From the NCBI GenBank assembly GCA_007922225.1, contig ML680086.1, positions 6,714,997 to 6,778,996 of the forward strand: 64,000 bases of DNA, read 5' to 3'. A program made the translations under genes and the position numbers. Source of the stretch: Emydura subglobosa. Its lineage: Eukaryota; Chordata; Testudines; Chelidae. Below, piece after piece: positions 45,430 through 57,847 of this stretch. Every line of letters begins with the position of its first letter. Within the stretch, counting starts at the first letter, position 1. Under the pieces are notes generated by a model, which made no database searches, was not told the origin of the DNA, and saw nothing but the letters and a program-made list of their open reading frames with translations.

Positions 45430-48400
45430 ACAACACCTTTCAGAGAACCTCATTTCCCAAAACTGTGCACAGCCCTCAGTCTTCCAGGGCAGAGCCCAAC
45501 AGACAATTGGAAAAGAAAGAAAACAGTGCTGAAAATCAGAGATTTCAGTCATAAGGCTAATAACAGAGACTGAAATTAAGAGGCAGAGGCAGATAGAGAT
45601 CATTAATTGAGTTTGTTTTATGAAGAGGTAATTAACGATATTGTAGAACTAGGGTAAATGTCATGGAGAATTTAACAAATTTCATCGCTGAATTCCTCGG
45701 TGTTTTTAACCCTTCTAATGCGTTGGGCTCCCTTCAGTGAATCTGAATGGGTGTGGACACCCCAGCTCTTCCACTGAGATAGCGTGGGCTGATCCAGGGC
45801 TGTCCCAAAAATCTGTGACTAGAAGAGGCAGGAAGAGGGTTCATGCAGCAGCACCCAACCTTCTTTTAGGAGGTAGAGACCACATTTGTTGGCCTTATTC
45901 CCCAAGCCTATCACACGTGGAATTGCTACTGACTTCAGTGCGTGGAGAGCCAGAGGGATCAGGAGCCAAGGGCATTAACCTCTGCCTTGCTGTTGCCCTT
46001 TCACCGAGGCCTCCTACATGCTCTGAGGCCCAGAGAAGCCCATCTATTCCAGGGCAGCCCCTTTGCTGCTTGTCAGCTCTGCCTTCCCATTCAAGCACCA
46101 CTCAGCCACCCCTGCACATCTTTGGACACCTGTCATGACCCATCTGTAGCGGTACAGGTAAGGGCCAGTCCACCAAATTATATCCACACTAAGTCTCTTC
46201 TATTGCTTTTTTCTTTTCCCTTACTGCTTCCCACATCTGCTCCTGGGACCTGCATGTTTCCCATCACCTTCCTCAGCTAAGGCCATGACATTCCTTCTGG
46301 TCTGTTCAGCCTCCCACAGGCAGAGATAAGTCTGTGCCACATTCTCTTCCTTTGGTCACTATTTTTCCTGAGTTAGGCAGCTGGTTTCCCATTGTTTTTT
46401 TAAAATCAGCCACAGGGGAGAGATCATGGACAGACACATCATGAACTGCTGCTTGCTGAATCTCATCATGCGGCTACTTTCCTGTCCCCTAAACATCCCC
46501 CCACCTTGGGTACCGACATGTAGCTTTCCTCTAACCCTCTTCCCCAGTGCCACCTAGGCAATCCTACCAGTTCTTGCTGTTGCAGTGGTCCTGGAGACTT
46601 AAAGTTGCACCTGTCCTCCAAGATGAGTTCCCCTAAGTAACATTGGCTTCCTGCAGAAAGCCCTCCGTACCTATAGGACATGTGGGAATGTAAAGATCTC
46701 AGGAGGAGGAGTGTTAAATAAGCTCAGGTCTCCTCCTTGAGTGACAAACAGGAGCATGGAAGTTAGAGATAGCAAAGACCTATTTTATCTTCTAATCTGT
46801 CCCAATGCCAGTGCAAAATTGTTCCCTGCAATACTTGGTCCACTACAGTTTTAAATAATTCAAAAGACTGAGTTACCACTATCCCCTTAGCAGCATACTG
46901 CACAGAAAGTTTAGCCTGATATTCAGGCCTGAATACTCCTCCATTTAATTTCACCCTGTTGCTCCTGGCTATGCCTCCTTGGACCATCCTGAGCCATTTT
47001 CCTCCCTCTTGTATTTTCACCCTTGAAATGCCCATCTTTTGTGCCCTTTTACATTCGGTACCGGCAACAAAGCCTCCCCTGAAATCCCAGCAGAGAATGT
47101 GGAGTTGGGTGAGCGCCGATTGCGTGTCTGTGAGCTGATAGAGGGATACTTTGTCTTTGTTACATTTCTGTTATTGTTATTAAGATGATGGAATGGGAGT
47201 GAAAACAGTGTTGACAAGTAATATTGAAAATTTTATGCAAGAAGGATCAAAGCAAAGAACTTCAGCTGACAAATTCCAGGGCCTCCAGCAGACAAGAGCA
47301 TCACATGATCTGCAGCTTAAGAAGACAAAAGTTCTGCTCTGCAGTAAAAACTGTCCAGGGTGTGCATTTCCCATTCCCTCTGCAGCCAGAGGCTTCATCA
47401 CCTTTTTCTGCCAGTAGAAAATGATTCTGGGCACTCCTTTCTGCTTCATTTTCCCCTGCCCGGTCTCAGAACTCACCAGCCTCCACCAGCTCCATCATAA
47501 TGATGAATAACAGAAGCCACCAAACTGGTATCTGACAGGCCAGATCTGGTAGGAAAACAAGTGCATTTTACTGACACATTTCACTTTCACAGCACAGAGA
47601 ACAGCTCTACCAGGAGAAGACCTGGCTGTCCCCTGCCCTTCACCATGTGTAGTTTCACACACTCGTGAGATTCTGTGAAAGCTAACATTCTGATCTGGGA
47701 GCATTTTACACAGGTGTACGTGACCGCACATGGTACAAGGCCAAAGGGAATTAGCCCTGTCAGATCTACACAGACAGGCACATGAGAAAACCATCTCTGC
47801 CAGGGCCAGCACCAAGTAACCAGAGCCTGGCTAAGCACAGCTGAAAGGGATTGTCTTAGAAGTCACTAGCCATCATTCTGATAATCCCTGCAGTGATTTA
47901 ACTCCCAACTCCACATTGCTGCCTAGCTCAGTAGGACCTAATCCTGCAGGTCCCAGCATTACAGGAACTGCTTCAGGGGCCACCAAGCCTCCAATACACT
48001 CCATCATGGCACGTGGTACAGCTGGTGTCCCTGGCATAGGTTCACAAATCCTTCAGGGAGCTCTGCAAAGCGGAAGATGAATGTTAAACAGGATGTTAGA
48101 CTAATCCTCTCTTTTTGGAGGGCGTCCTAGGCCCAAGGGTAGCAGAGGGAAATGCAGATTTGCAACAGATCAGAGAATCAACTCTTTCTTGGTCAGCTGG
48201 ACAGCCGCAGGAGTGAGACATCTCCCCACTTCACCTGAAAGACAGCTCCTTGAGTGGTGGAGCAACCCCAGTCAAGTGCTGCATTGCAGCACCAGCCTTA
48301 GCTACTAGCCCAGGTGCAGGCAGATGGGAGATTCGATGTCCTGCCCTTTTAGTTCAGAGGCCAGACTGCTACCAACAAACATGGTCTGACTCAAATCCCA

Positions 48401-48590
48401 CCTGACCAGTTACTGCCCCTGGATGTGTCCATATCCAGTTCAAGTCACCGGAAGCTGCACTCTGGCACCAAGGAAAGAATTTGGCCTTTAATCTCTTCCT
48501 TCCTTTAAATAGAAAAATCTATAACAGGCTCTTTGTCCTGGACTGGCAGCTTCAGAATGCTTTAGCTTTGCTTGCATTTTCTGTTTGATC
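45430..48590. other. Intergenic stretch without recognised feature
   Basis: Several open frames up to 133 codons (45737-46138) show no domain, no codon pattern and no flanking splice or promoter logic. No clear repeat body. Nothing further can be supported. Confidence 0.45.
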
Positions 48591-49105
48591 ACCCCAAACG
48601 CTGTTTCTGTTATTAGGGCACAGAGCTCCAAAATGCCCGGTGCCCCTTTAATAGCTAATTATAAAGCACAGAGTGCATGAAAAGCACTTACTCCAGTGTG
48701 CAAGGAATGCAAAATTATCAGTTTGAACTATGATTTCTGAAGAGGAGAGATCAGAGGAATAACCATTCTTCTGGGTGAAATATTGTGCTGGACAGAAGGG
48801 TAATTTAGAATCAGATTTTAGATCAGACGTTTTATCACTGTATCTTCAACTCTTCTTGACTTTCAACTGCAATTTGATAAATCAGCATAATACTTGGCAC
48901 AGTAATTGCTTTATATTTTATTCCTCGTGGGGTTAGTTTATTACACTGCAAGCACATTAGAGAGGAGATTTTTGTTACTCTACTATTATTAGTTGTGAGT
49001 AAAGCAGCTCAAATAATGCAAAAAATGTTGGGTAAATATTTTTGCAAATAAAACTGGCCTGCTCCATTCTCTGTTGTTTGCAAAGTCAGGAGATTTGTTG
49101 CTCAT
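48590..49105. other. Repeat-free AT-rich block, candidate conserved non-coding element
   Basis: No CR1, SINE or MITE words across about 500 bases. TAATTATAAAGC, TGATAAATCAGCATAAT and GCAAATAAAAC words cluster, as in enhancers bound by homeodomain and forkhead factors. Candidate only. Confidence 0.25.
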
Positions 49106-49129
49106 GAGTATTCAAACTATCCATCATAC

Positions 49130-49370
49130 TTATCTGGCCCACATCACCATAACATCTGAGCATATCACACTCTTTAACATATTTATCCTCACAACACCTT
49201 TGTGAGGCAAGTCCGGGCTATTGTCCCCATTGTGCATGTGGAGAACTGAGGCTCGGCCTGGCTAAGTGACTTGCCCAAGGTCACAAAATCTGTGGCAGAG
49301 CAAGGACTGACCACTCTTCTACCAAATTTTAGGGCAGTGCCCTAACCACTGGACCATCCTTCTAGCCTGC
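49130..49370 (-). mobile_element. MIR-like SINE, minus orientation, near full length
   Basis: Core GGAGAACTGAGGCTC, GACTTGCCCAAGGTCACAAA and head region GCCCTAACCACTGGACCATC, complementary to the tRNA-like part. Compare 61183. Confidence 0.7.
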
Positions 49371-49485
49371 CAGCCGCAGCCTATTTGAGAAAGCCTTCAG
49401 GAATCCCAAAAAGTGTCTCTAATTTCATACTGGAAGTGCACTTAGTTGATGTGCATTTTTCTCCTGCTTGAAAAGTTTCAGCCAA

Positions 49486-49516
49486 CCAATTAGACAACAG
49501 GAACAATATCATGTGA
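49486..49516 (-). repeat. 31-bp CCAAT-box motif, copy A
   Basis: On the minus strand it agrees at 25 of 31 positions with the + strand at 57848-57878; similarity extends about 20 bases further 5' (TTTTCGATTAGTCA vs TTTTGATTGGTCA). Contains an ATTGG (CCAAT) box, the NF-Y recognition word. Confidence 0.5.
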
Positions 49517-49699
49517 CCGAACTGACTAATCGAAAAGCACATATAACAAATAGCAACTAATCAAAGTGAACAATTAGTGAGTATCCCATGGGATGAAATT
49601 TATTTGCATAAACTGTTCCTTGAATGCAGGACATCTCCTTAGTAATCTCAGCAAACAGCCACAGGTTTCTTCTAAGGATAACTGAGCCTCACTGCAGCC

Positions 49700-49915
49700 T
49701 TTCTAAAGGAGACAGATACACCAAGGAATCAGTCACGAGTCGAGAAAGTTGGATTCCCTCCCTGGCTCCGCCATTGGCTCATTGTGTAAGTTTCTTAACC
49801 ACCCTGCACCACAGTTTCCCCTGCTGTAAAATGGGGATGGTGCATTTGCCCATCTTGGTGAAGCTCTGTGAGTTCCAGGGGTGGAAAGTACCATATGGAA
49901 TCTAGATGATGCTCA
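49700..49915 (+). mobile_element. MIR-like SINE fragment
   Basis: CCTCCCTGGCTCCGCCATTG, CACAGTTTCCCCTGCTGTAA and AATGGGGATGGTGC match the MIR core on the + strand. Confidence 0.6.
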
Positions 49916-50426
49916 GCATTATTAGAATGGTCAACTTTGCTCTCTCCCTGAATAAAGCAGCTTTGGAGACCCTCACCACATGGAATTCCCAGCATCCTCC
50001 CATTCGTAGCCCACCCTTGAGATTCTAAAAATCCAGCCCTTCATTCTGCTGCAATGTTGCCCGGGCTCAGGGATCGGGAAAGTTCATTCTCGCTCCCACT
50101 GCGGTAATGGTAGTTTCCATGGCGTCCATTTGCTTTTCAGTTTGAAGCATTCACCCCCCAAGTGAAACAAGCCTGGCAAAAATACCCTTAAATTGTCCCT
50201 CTGAGCAAAGGGAATGTTTTCTGCAGCCTCTGTCTTTTCCATCAGCCTCCTCAGAAGTCCACATATAAGTACCACATCTTAGGAAGAGAGGGCACCCAAA
50301 ATGTGCCCAATCAAGGGCTGCAGGGGCAATTTTCCAGGGACCTAAATGCTGCACCTAGCTGACAACGCAACGGAACAGCTTGCAGCTACTCTTATCTTTA
50401 ATGATATGGAGTTGTGGTCTGTGGAG

Positions 50427-50445
50427 ACTATAGGTCCCAGCATGC
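50427..50445 (+). promoter_or_regulatory. ZNF143/SBF-like motif
   Basis: ACTATAGGTCCCAGCATGC differs at three positions from the ZNF143 binding word ACTACAACTCCCAGCATGC. Likely repeat-borne; binding unproven. Confidence 0.25.
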
Positions 50446-50559
50446 AATGCTGTGCCTTAGGATAAGCCACTCAGCAATTAGCTCCATCTTCAAAGAATAC
50501 AGTGTAATACAGCAAGGGAAATAGTTTGGTCGGAAATATTTTCAATTTTTACATTCTTT

Positions 50560-51020
50560 CTTTTTAAAATCACATTAGTTTTAGGGTAACATGGACCTTT
50601 TCTTCAAGTCTGCCGTGAAATTGTGAAAAAAATGCTTTTGAAATAATTTTTTCCCCAAAATTTTTGGTGAATCAAAAAGTTTAAAAAGTTATATTTTGAA
50701 ATTTAATTAAAAAAAAATTAAAGGAAATTTTGAAATAAAATTATTTTGAATAAAAAATCAAAATGTTTTGTTTTAAAAAGTATTGAAATGAAACATAAAG
50801 CAAAAAAATTAAGTGAAATTGACACAAATTTGTCAGTCACCAAATCTACAGGTTTTTTGCTAGGGAAAAAGAAACATCACTGAAAAACTTCTCCCAGTTC
50901 TAGCTGGAAAATGGCTTTTTTTTTCCAAAAACAAAATGTCATGAAGAATATTTTAATTTTTTTAGATATTTTGGTTTTTCAGAAAAACCTGAAAACAAAA
51001 ACGTTTTGGGTTTATTTTTT
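50560..51020. repeat. A/T-rich repeat of the 'TGAAAATTTTT' type
   Basis: Runs like CCCCAAAATTTTTGGTGAAT and TTGAAATAAAATTATTTTGA with an end CTCCCAGTTCTAGCTGG recall abundant palindromic AT-rich elements in turtles (compare 59540-60195). Confidence 0.45.
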
Positions 51021-52840
51021 TTTTCCTTCCCACCCACCTCCTTTTCCAGCGTCAAAGTGGAAAAAAGGAGGAGCCAATCCAGATAACCTAAGCTCTTCCA
51101 GATGGCGCAAATGTTAGCTAGATTTCAACATCTTGATTGAGTTTTGACAGGTGGCCTAAACCCCATGCTTGTTCCAGGGCAGAATCTTCTCTGCAGAATT
51201 AGAAGAGTTCATTTCAATTCAGTCCTCAAAATCTGCTATGATGAGTGTCAAATCAGCCTGCTCGTTTAAATCTCTCTCTCTAAGGTTGTGAACACAGGTA
51301 TGTATCTGTTTAGTGGGAAAAAAACCTAACATTGTGGCAAGGAATTATACAGGGAGCTGGGAGCTGAAGGAGGATTACTAGAGACAGGTAACCTATTTGA
51401 TGATGATAACTGAATTAGCATTTACTTTTGAGTAAAGTGTAAGCTATCTCTACTGGATAAACTATTTGCAAAGTTCAAAGAGCGTGTATTATTTATTTAT
51501 TTGTAGTGTCACATTCTTTAGATTTCTGTGTAAGCTTCTTAGGAAAGGCCACACCAGCTGCTGAAGAACGATGGTTCTTATGTACTGTAAACGTAGAGGT
51601 GGAGGTATTTAACGTTATTATTATTATTTATATATTCTATTTACTATTATTTGGACATGGTGTACACCTTGCCAGGTGTACACAGCAGAATGTAGCTTTT
51701 ATCAGTTGTTAACACTTTATCCACAAAAACAAAGACATCCTCTACCCCAGATCGCTCCCCATCCATTTTGGAGCAGAGGACTGGACCAAACAATTCTAGC
51801 TCTCTAATTCTTTCATAGCAGGTCCGTTGTGCTGTGGTTCTGTTGAACACCCAGGCAATAACTGTGCAAATGGAAATCCAGAGAAGGATTTATCATAAAT
51901 GAACATGCCCCACGGGCGGGCCATCTGATGGGTGAGAGAGCAGCCTGTCACTGCCCCTTGGGATGCCAGCACAACCACTCAGCTTCTCTGTCCTGCTCTC
52001 TGGCTCACAGCAGGTCCAGGCTGCTGCACAGCCATGCAGGGCTAATGCTCCAGGCCTGTCCCACCACACAGCCTTCACTTTAAGGGAAGCTAGCTCTGGT
52101 CCCCCTGCCTGTTTTATAGCGTTGACAGCAGTTAGTCCTATTGCTAGAATACAATTCTTCAGAATGTAACCACATTACACCTTTATTATGAATGAAGCCT
52201 CTTGCACTGTGAGTCGATGGGAGAAGGAAAACTTTCACTGCTTTTCAATGTATAATTAATATTCATTATTTTCCAGGTGAATGTTTGTCATGGGAGATAG
52301 TTAGGGCTGTAAAATGACAGTTAGTTTTGATGTGGTAAAGAGTATAGGCCACACTCTTCTACAAAGCTGACTGAGACCTCCCCCATACTAACCGTCTAAT
52401 CAGCATTACTCACGTGGGCTTCGTCAGAAGGGAATGTAGCAGGACAACGCAGCCCTTTGGGTACAAAGCTGGGATGCACTCACTGAGTAATAACACAGTC
52501 GAGCTAATAAACATCCTGAAGTTGGAAGCAGGCAACGGAATTAGTCCAGAGTACTTGCACGCAGTCAGCCGGCCTGTTAAGAGACGTCTTTGTGCTGGTT
52601 ACTTTAATGTATGCGTGCATGTAGCTGTGCAAACAATTCAGCCCCCTTTCCTTTCCCCCAGCGAAATGTGTCTCTCTATTATCTACCATGCACTGTGTTG
52701 GAAATAACGCCTGCTGGCATTTTGCTCAAGAACATGTTTAAAAAAGATGAATAAAATGGCACAAACCTGCCTTTGAAAATAGGAGGAGTGGGTTTTATGC
52801 TCAACGGCATCTTTCACCTGTTAAAATGTTCATATCACCT
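51020..52840. other. Intergenic stretch without recognised feature
   Basis: Unique-looking sequence. 52400-52740 lacks repeat words. Short open frames only; no exon supported. Confidence 0.4.
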
Positions 52841-52845
52841 TATGG

Positions 52846-52953
52846 GGCCAAATTCTGCTTTCAGTTACTCTGGTGTAATTCCTCAGTGACTCCACTGATG
52901 CCTATGCAACCACTTGGGATTTACAGTGGGGTACTGGAGAGCAGAATTTGGTC
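52846..52953. mobile_element. Palindromic MITE, GGCCAAATTCTGC type
   Basis: GGCCAAATTCTGC and GCAGAATTTGGTC bound 108 bases; the arms continue with TTACTCTGGTGTAATT and its partner. The centre has TGACTCCACTGATGCC. Best-preserved member of this family in the window. Confidence 0.7.
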
Positions 52954-52959
52954 TATTAT

Positions 52960-53740
52960 TAATTGCACGCCTTTATAGTGTCTATCTCACCTTCAAAGCT
53001 ACCATCTGTCTAGCTCTTTGGAGTAGACTTGGCTTTTGGGCCAGCGTGGGAGCTGTGAAACCATTGCTGGAGCTATTAGCGTGATACCACCATAGGAAAA
53101 TGGCCCTATTCATTTACATGTGAGTCCCTGGTTAGAAGCTATGGAGAGCAGTCAATGGTGCATTTACTTGGGGAGTAAAAAGCCATAACGCTAGGCCAGC
53201 ATCCAGTGTTTAGAAGCTGTTATTCTTCTTGCACTTGGTTACGGCTGTCTCTGGCCATGACGGCTTTAGGTTACCCCACAAACCATGTCCCTTAACCATT
53301 CAGCACCATGGCCAGAGCATGAGAAAAGAAATATAGACACCCTCTAGTAAGAAGATGAAAATAGCTCAATAGGCAGAAATAAAACATCTCCACTATGCTA
53401 TTGATGCTGCCCCACCCTGCCCCAATCATTTCTCTCACCCAGTCCACGTACCAAGGAAAGAGCAGGGATTTTATTGAAAGGTGTTTTGAAGATTTTCAGT
53501 TGTGCCCTCTTTTCTTTGTGACACCCTCTCAGGTGCTTGAAGGTTCCAGATAAGATTTTCACAGCAGCCTAGTAGATTTAGACATATATCTTCTAAATCT
53601 GATCTACTCGAGGTCCACACCAAAGATGAACAAGCTTCTCTGAACCTGACATTTATACCAGTCTTCCAAAATCAAATGCGTAGCTGGAGAGAGCTCTGCT
53701 CCCAAACAGCTCCTATATACATGAAATTTCAAGAGCTTGC
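52960..53740. other. Intergenic stretch without recognised feature
   Basis: No exon or clear repeat body found. Confidence 0.4.
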
Positions 53741-53741
53741 C

Positions 53742-53950
53742 TGTAATAATAATAGCTAGCCATAGCTAGAATTTTTCATCCATACAGCTCAAAGTTCTTT
53801 ACAAACAAGGTAAATGCCTTTATCCAATTTTACACATGGGGGAATGGAGGCACAAGAGGTGAAGTGACTCGCAAACAGCAGAACCATGTCTAGAATCAAG
53901 GATTCCTGAGTCCCCGTCCAGCGCTTCATCCATTAGGCCACCCTGCCTTC
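53742..53950 (-). mobile_element. MIR-like SINE, minus orientation
   Basis: CCAATTTTACACATGGGGGA, GGAGGCACAAGAGGTGAAGT, and a head region CTTCATCCATTAGGCCACCC complementary to the tRNA-like part. Confidence 0.65.
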
Positions 53951-53959
53951 CTATAAGCA

Positions 53960-55000
53960 AAGGATTATAGAGAATGATCAGATCTGTGAGAATGTGAGGC
54001 TTCCTTCCCTGACCGGAATACAGGGAGCTTTTCTTTCAGTCCGGCTGCATGTCCTATCCAAACTCAATCCAATCCCTGATCATATTTTTGCAACAATGAA
54101 ACTCTTTAGAAAATAGTTTTTCTTCTGCCTCCTGGGGGTTAAATTGTCAAAAGTGGCTTCTGAAAGTGTACTCTCAGTTTTGCTTGCTCAAATCTGTGTG
54201 GTTGGAATTTTGTGTGTCCCCTTTTCATACCTATAACTGCGTGTGTGAATTCTCTTGCAAACACTAATGGGCATGAAAAAGTGTGTGCATCCAAACTTGG
54301 GCATGTTTAATTGTGGTGCAATTGCTGGTAAAGGGTTGAGGTTCATCTGGAACCCTTCAGAGACCTGCAGTAATTGGACTCCAATTACTGCAGCCACCCT
54401 TTCTTGTCTTAGAAGTTTCACAGAAAGTTGCTTATAAAATTCAGTAAACTTGAAAGGTTTAGAGAGAGCGCTGGGAAGCGTAAATGAATGCTGCAGATGC
54501 CAAGCTTAGCCAACCTGCCAGAAAACACACATCCTAAACATGGGTGGATCTTCCAGGCTGAGGCATTCATGCAATGAACGCTTGAAGGTTTCAATTGGGG
54601 AATATATAATTGCCAATGTGAAAATCACACTGCCCTTGCAATGCCTTCTGGAGGATCACAGGGGGCAGCCTCCTGCCGCATAGCAGCCTATGCTGATGTT
54701 GCAGATTAGCTTTTCTCTGCAGATCCTTAATGGGGCAGGCAACAGTGTGTGGGGAATTGTGTGTGGTGCTAGAAGGAGCCAAGTAAAAATGAGAACTCAG
54801 TAAAAAGACCCAGCGTTTCAGGGGTGGCTCAGAGAACAAGAGATCCGGAGTCCATGATAAAAGCCCTGCTCTCTTAGTTCTCAGTCACAGGGTCTGAGTG
54901 TGAGCAAGGCTGCGGTTTTCAGAGGGGCTAAGGGAATTAGGCCCATTGATTGTCTCATTCCCATTGATCTGGGTGCCTCATGCATTTAGGCCCCCTTTGT
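53960..55000. other. Intergenic stretch without recognised gene
   Basis: Mostly unique sequence. 54915-55010 carries CAGAGGGGCTAAGGGAATTA and TCATTCCCATTGATCTGGGT words of a palindromic repeat, too decayed to delimit. Confidence 0.4.
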
Positions 55001-55106
55001 AAATCCCATCCTAGTGATCAAGAAGGGGACTGGGTCAAGACAGCTGCATTCTGCCCCTGTCTCTGCTACTGCCTTAGTGTGACTGTGGGCGAGTCATTTT
55101 CCTCTT

Positions 55107-55535
55107 GGGGTAAAAGTCTCAAAAGCATCTAAGTGACTCTATTCTATTCTACCCACCTAAGTCATGCCTACGCTGCTATTTATACTCCTGTTAGTTGGGT
55201 GTGCAGAGCCTTCATGCTAGAATCATAGAAGATGAGGGTTGCAAGGGACCTCAGGAGGTCATCTCGTCCAACCCCCTTCTCAAAGCAGGACCAACCCTGA
55301 CTAAATCATCCCCGCCAGGGCTTTGTCAAGGTGGGCCTTAAAAACTTTTAAGGATGAAGATTCCATCACCTCCCTAGGTAACCCATTCCAGTGCTTCACC
55401 AGCCTCCTAGTGAAAAAATGTTTCCCCTAATATCTAACCTAGACCTCCCCCACTGCAACTTGAGACCATTGGTCCTTGTTCTAGGCCTTGCTGTAAGTGT
55501 AGACCTACCCTTAAGTGCTTTTGAGAACTTTACCC
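55107..55535. mobile_element. MITE (GGGGTAAAA type) interrupted by CR1
   Basis: GGGGTAAAAGTCTCAAAAGC on the left and the complement of the right end, GGGTAAAGTTCTCAAAAGCA, are inverted copies. Inside them ATGCCTACGCTGC and TGTAGACCTACCC look like the ends of a further GTCTACAC-type MITE, and inside that is the CR1 at 55219-55485. Confidence 0.65.
55219..55485 (-). mobile_element. CR1 3' fragment, minus orientation
   Basis: AGAATCATAGAAGATGAGGG (tail), AAGGGACCTCAGGAGGTCAT, CTCAAAGCAGGACCAACCCT and CCATTCCAGTGCTTCACCAG, the complement of the [15 protein letters not shown] end of the CR1 RT ORF, are all in order. Confidence 0.9.
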
Positions 55536-55649
55536 ATTGTGTTTGTTTCCCCATCTGTAAAATGGGTATCACACATACTATTTCTCTAACTCAGGAGGGT
55601 GCAGGCTCAGTTCACTCCCTTTTCCAAAAGCTTTTTAAGGCCTTCTGAT

Positions 55650-56058
55650 GAAAACTCTTACGAGCAAAGGCTGAAGGAACTGGATCTGTTTAGCTTGGAA
55701 ATGAGGAGATTAAGAGGGGACATGATGGTGGTCTTCTAATACTTGAAGGGCTGCCATAAGAAAGATGGCAAATAATTGTTCTCTCTTGTCACAGTGGGAT
55801 GTACAAGAGGCAGTGGGTTCAAACTACAGCACAGCAGATTTAAATTAAATCTCAGGAAAAACTTCCTACCTGTACGAACAGTAGGACAATGGAGCAGACT
55901 GCCTAGGGAGGTCGTGGAAGCTCCTTCACTGGAGGTTTTCACAAGGAGGCTGTCTTGGATGGTTTAGACACAACAAATCCTACATCGTGGCAAGGGGTTA
56001 GACTAGATGACTCTTGCAGTTCCTTCTGAACCTATGGTTCTATGATTCTATGACTATA
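55650..56058 (+). mobile_element. CR1 3' fragment
   Basis: AAAGGCTGAAGGAACTGGAT, TTTAGCTTGGAAATGAGGAG, then codons for QHSRFKLNLRKNFLPVRT and WSRLPREVVEAPSLEVFTRR and the tail GGTTCTATGATTCTATGA. A different CR1 subfamily from the copy at 30165 (EAPSLEVFTRRL instead of ESPSLEV). Confidence 0.88.
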
Positions 56059-56267
56059 AGCTCTTCACGGTGGGGACTATCCCGTGCTATGTGTTTGTAC
56101 AGCTCCCAGCACAGTGGGGCTCTGATCTATCTGGGCACTTTGAGATGCACTTTTATTAATAATAATAATGACAGTAAAATAAACTAGTTACTAGAAGTAC
56201 TGTAGATGGGTAATTTATGTATATTATATATTATAGATATGTAATTTAAATAAAGTGTACATTTTTA

Positions 56268-56475
56268 ACAGTGAGGGTCATTAATCATTGGAACAACGTA
56301 CTGAGGGTTGTGTGATGGATTGTCCATCAGCGACCATTTTTCAATCCAGATTGGATGTTTTTCTAAAAGATTTGCTCTAGGACTTATTGTGGGGAATTTC
56401 TCTGACCTGTGCTGCACAGAAGGGCTGAGTAGATGAACACTGTGGTCCCTTCTGGCCTTGGAGTATATGAATGAT
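56268..56475 (+). mobile_element. CR1/L3-type 3' fragment
   Basis: GAGGGTCATTAATCATTGGA (coding the HW-type block), GATTGGATGTTTTTCTAAAA and GTGGTCCCTTCTGGCCTTGG match the end of an older CR1/L3 group (compare 63596). Confidence 0.65.
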
Positions 56476-56479
56476 GTAC

Positions 56480-57840
56480 AACTAAAGGCTGAGAATCTGC
56501 CCTCATTATTCCCTCTGAGTAGTGTCAGAGGCCCAGGTATTTAAAGGTACTTAGGTGCCTAATTCCCATTGGTTTCAGTGGCAGTTAAGGACCCAAATAG
56601 CTTTGAGGATAGGGACATTAGTGCTCGAGTACGCTCAGTGAAATGAATGGGAAGTTACAAGTCAGCAGAAGTGAAGGTGGCAGAATTTGTTCCAACCTAA
56701 TTTGGCGGAGTGTATAACTAAGAGAGAGCAATTCTCACCTCCAAGAATTTCGCTATTGTGCCACTCAGATTTCATTCTCTGTGGGAGGGAAATGATTGCA
56801 TTCAAGCAACTCATGATTGCTTTATTTGGGGGAAAAGCAGGTGATTATCGCATGAAGGGTTAAACATAGTAAGAGCAGAAAGCACAGTGTGATCTAGAAG
56901 CATCTGCCATCCAGGGTTTTTATCAGGTTATTTCCCCACATTCAGCACAATTATGTGTAACAACACTTTCTTGCACAGCCTACACACACAGTCACACTGC
57001 TGTGGCGGCTGCATAGCAGCAGTGGGGGCCAGGACAGGGTGCTTGTTGGGACAATTTTCTTAAAATGTCATCCTTTCTCGGCAATTTAACTTAATGGCTG
57101 TGAGATAATAAGGCTTCCCTGTTACCTTATGCCTGTCGGTTCCACAGCACATCATGCTAAAAATGCGCGTTTCTAAATGGATCCAGGAAAATGTGATTCA
57201 TCCCATTCTAGTACAGGAACCAGAAAACAAGAGCATTTGGCTCTTCTTGGTAATTCCCTGCTTAGGATTCCTATCTCTTTGGTCACTGGAGTCGCTTTAG
57301 TGCTGAGATGTGCTCAATGGGTGAGTAATGGCGGGCCATGGAGGCAGAACACTACACCTGTGTCATAAGAGAGCTCCACTTTTGTGCTTGCCTGTCTCTG
57401 ATTCACGCTCGGGCCCGGCTGGGGAACACATGCACTGACTAACTACTTGAGATGAGCAAATGATCTTCGGCAAATAAGCGGCTTTTGTTTTCTCCTTGTG
57501 GAATTTCTGCAAACAAATTGCAATTTCCTCTGAATTTATTCATATTCACCCAGAGCCAGGTTGTCACAGCCCTCAGGTACACACAGGAGCCAGGGCCCTT
57601 GTCTAGCTGCTTCTCAGACTGCAACTCTGGCCAGGAGGGAGAGCAGAGGCTGCTCACTTGATCCTTCCTACAGCAGGTGAGTACAGGTAAGGAGTGAGGC
57701 ATGGGCGTGGCCCTGGATCTCACCCCTCCTTCCCCCCACTCATTCACTGGCCAGACAAGTATTTAGTAATTTCTCCCTATTCTAGGGAACACTGATGCTA
57801 GACAGTCTAAAGTTAAACTGTCTCTGTTAGTTTTGATTGG
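56480..57840. other. Intergenic stretch without recognised feature
   Basis: 56555-56620 has TTAGGTGCCTAATTCCCATT, a scrap of a palindromic repeat. The rest shows nothing I can name. Confidence 0.4.
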
Positions 57841-57847
57841 TCAAGTG

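Larger units (their letters stand above)
55010..56170 (+). mobile_element. MIR-like SINE split into three pieces by later insertions
   Basis: Piece 1 (55010-55106) holds CTCTGCTACTGCC and GGGCGAGTCATTTTCCTCTT; piece 2 (55536-about 55645) continues with TTTGTTTCCCCATCTGTAAA and ATGGGTATC; piece 3 (56060-56170) is the SINE tail TAAGCTCTTCACGGTGGGGA, TGTTTGTACAGCTCCCAGCA and the TTATTAATAATAATAATG end. Put in order they follow the layout of the intact SINE at 14397 and the tail at 61465. The gaps hold a MITE with a CR1 inside (55107-55535) and a second CR1 (55650-56058). Confidence 0.7.

Noticed and set aside
45737..46138. 133-codon open frame, possibly an exon
   Set aside because: No homology recognised, no convincing splice sites in frame, overlapping frames on both strands of similar length.
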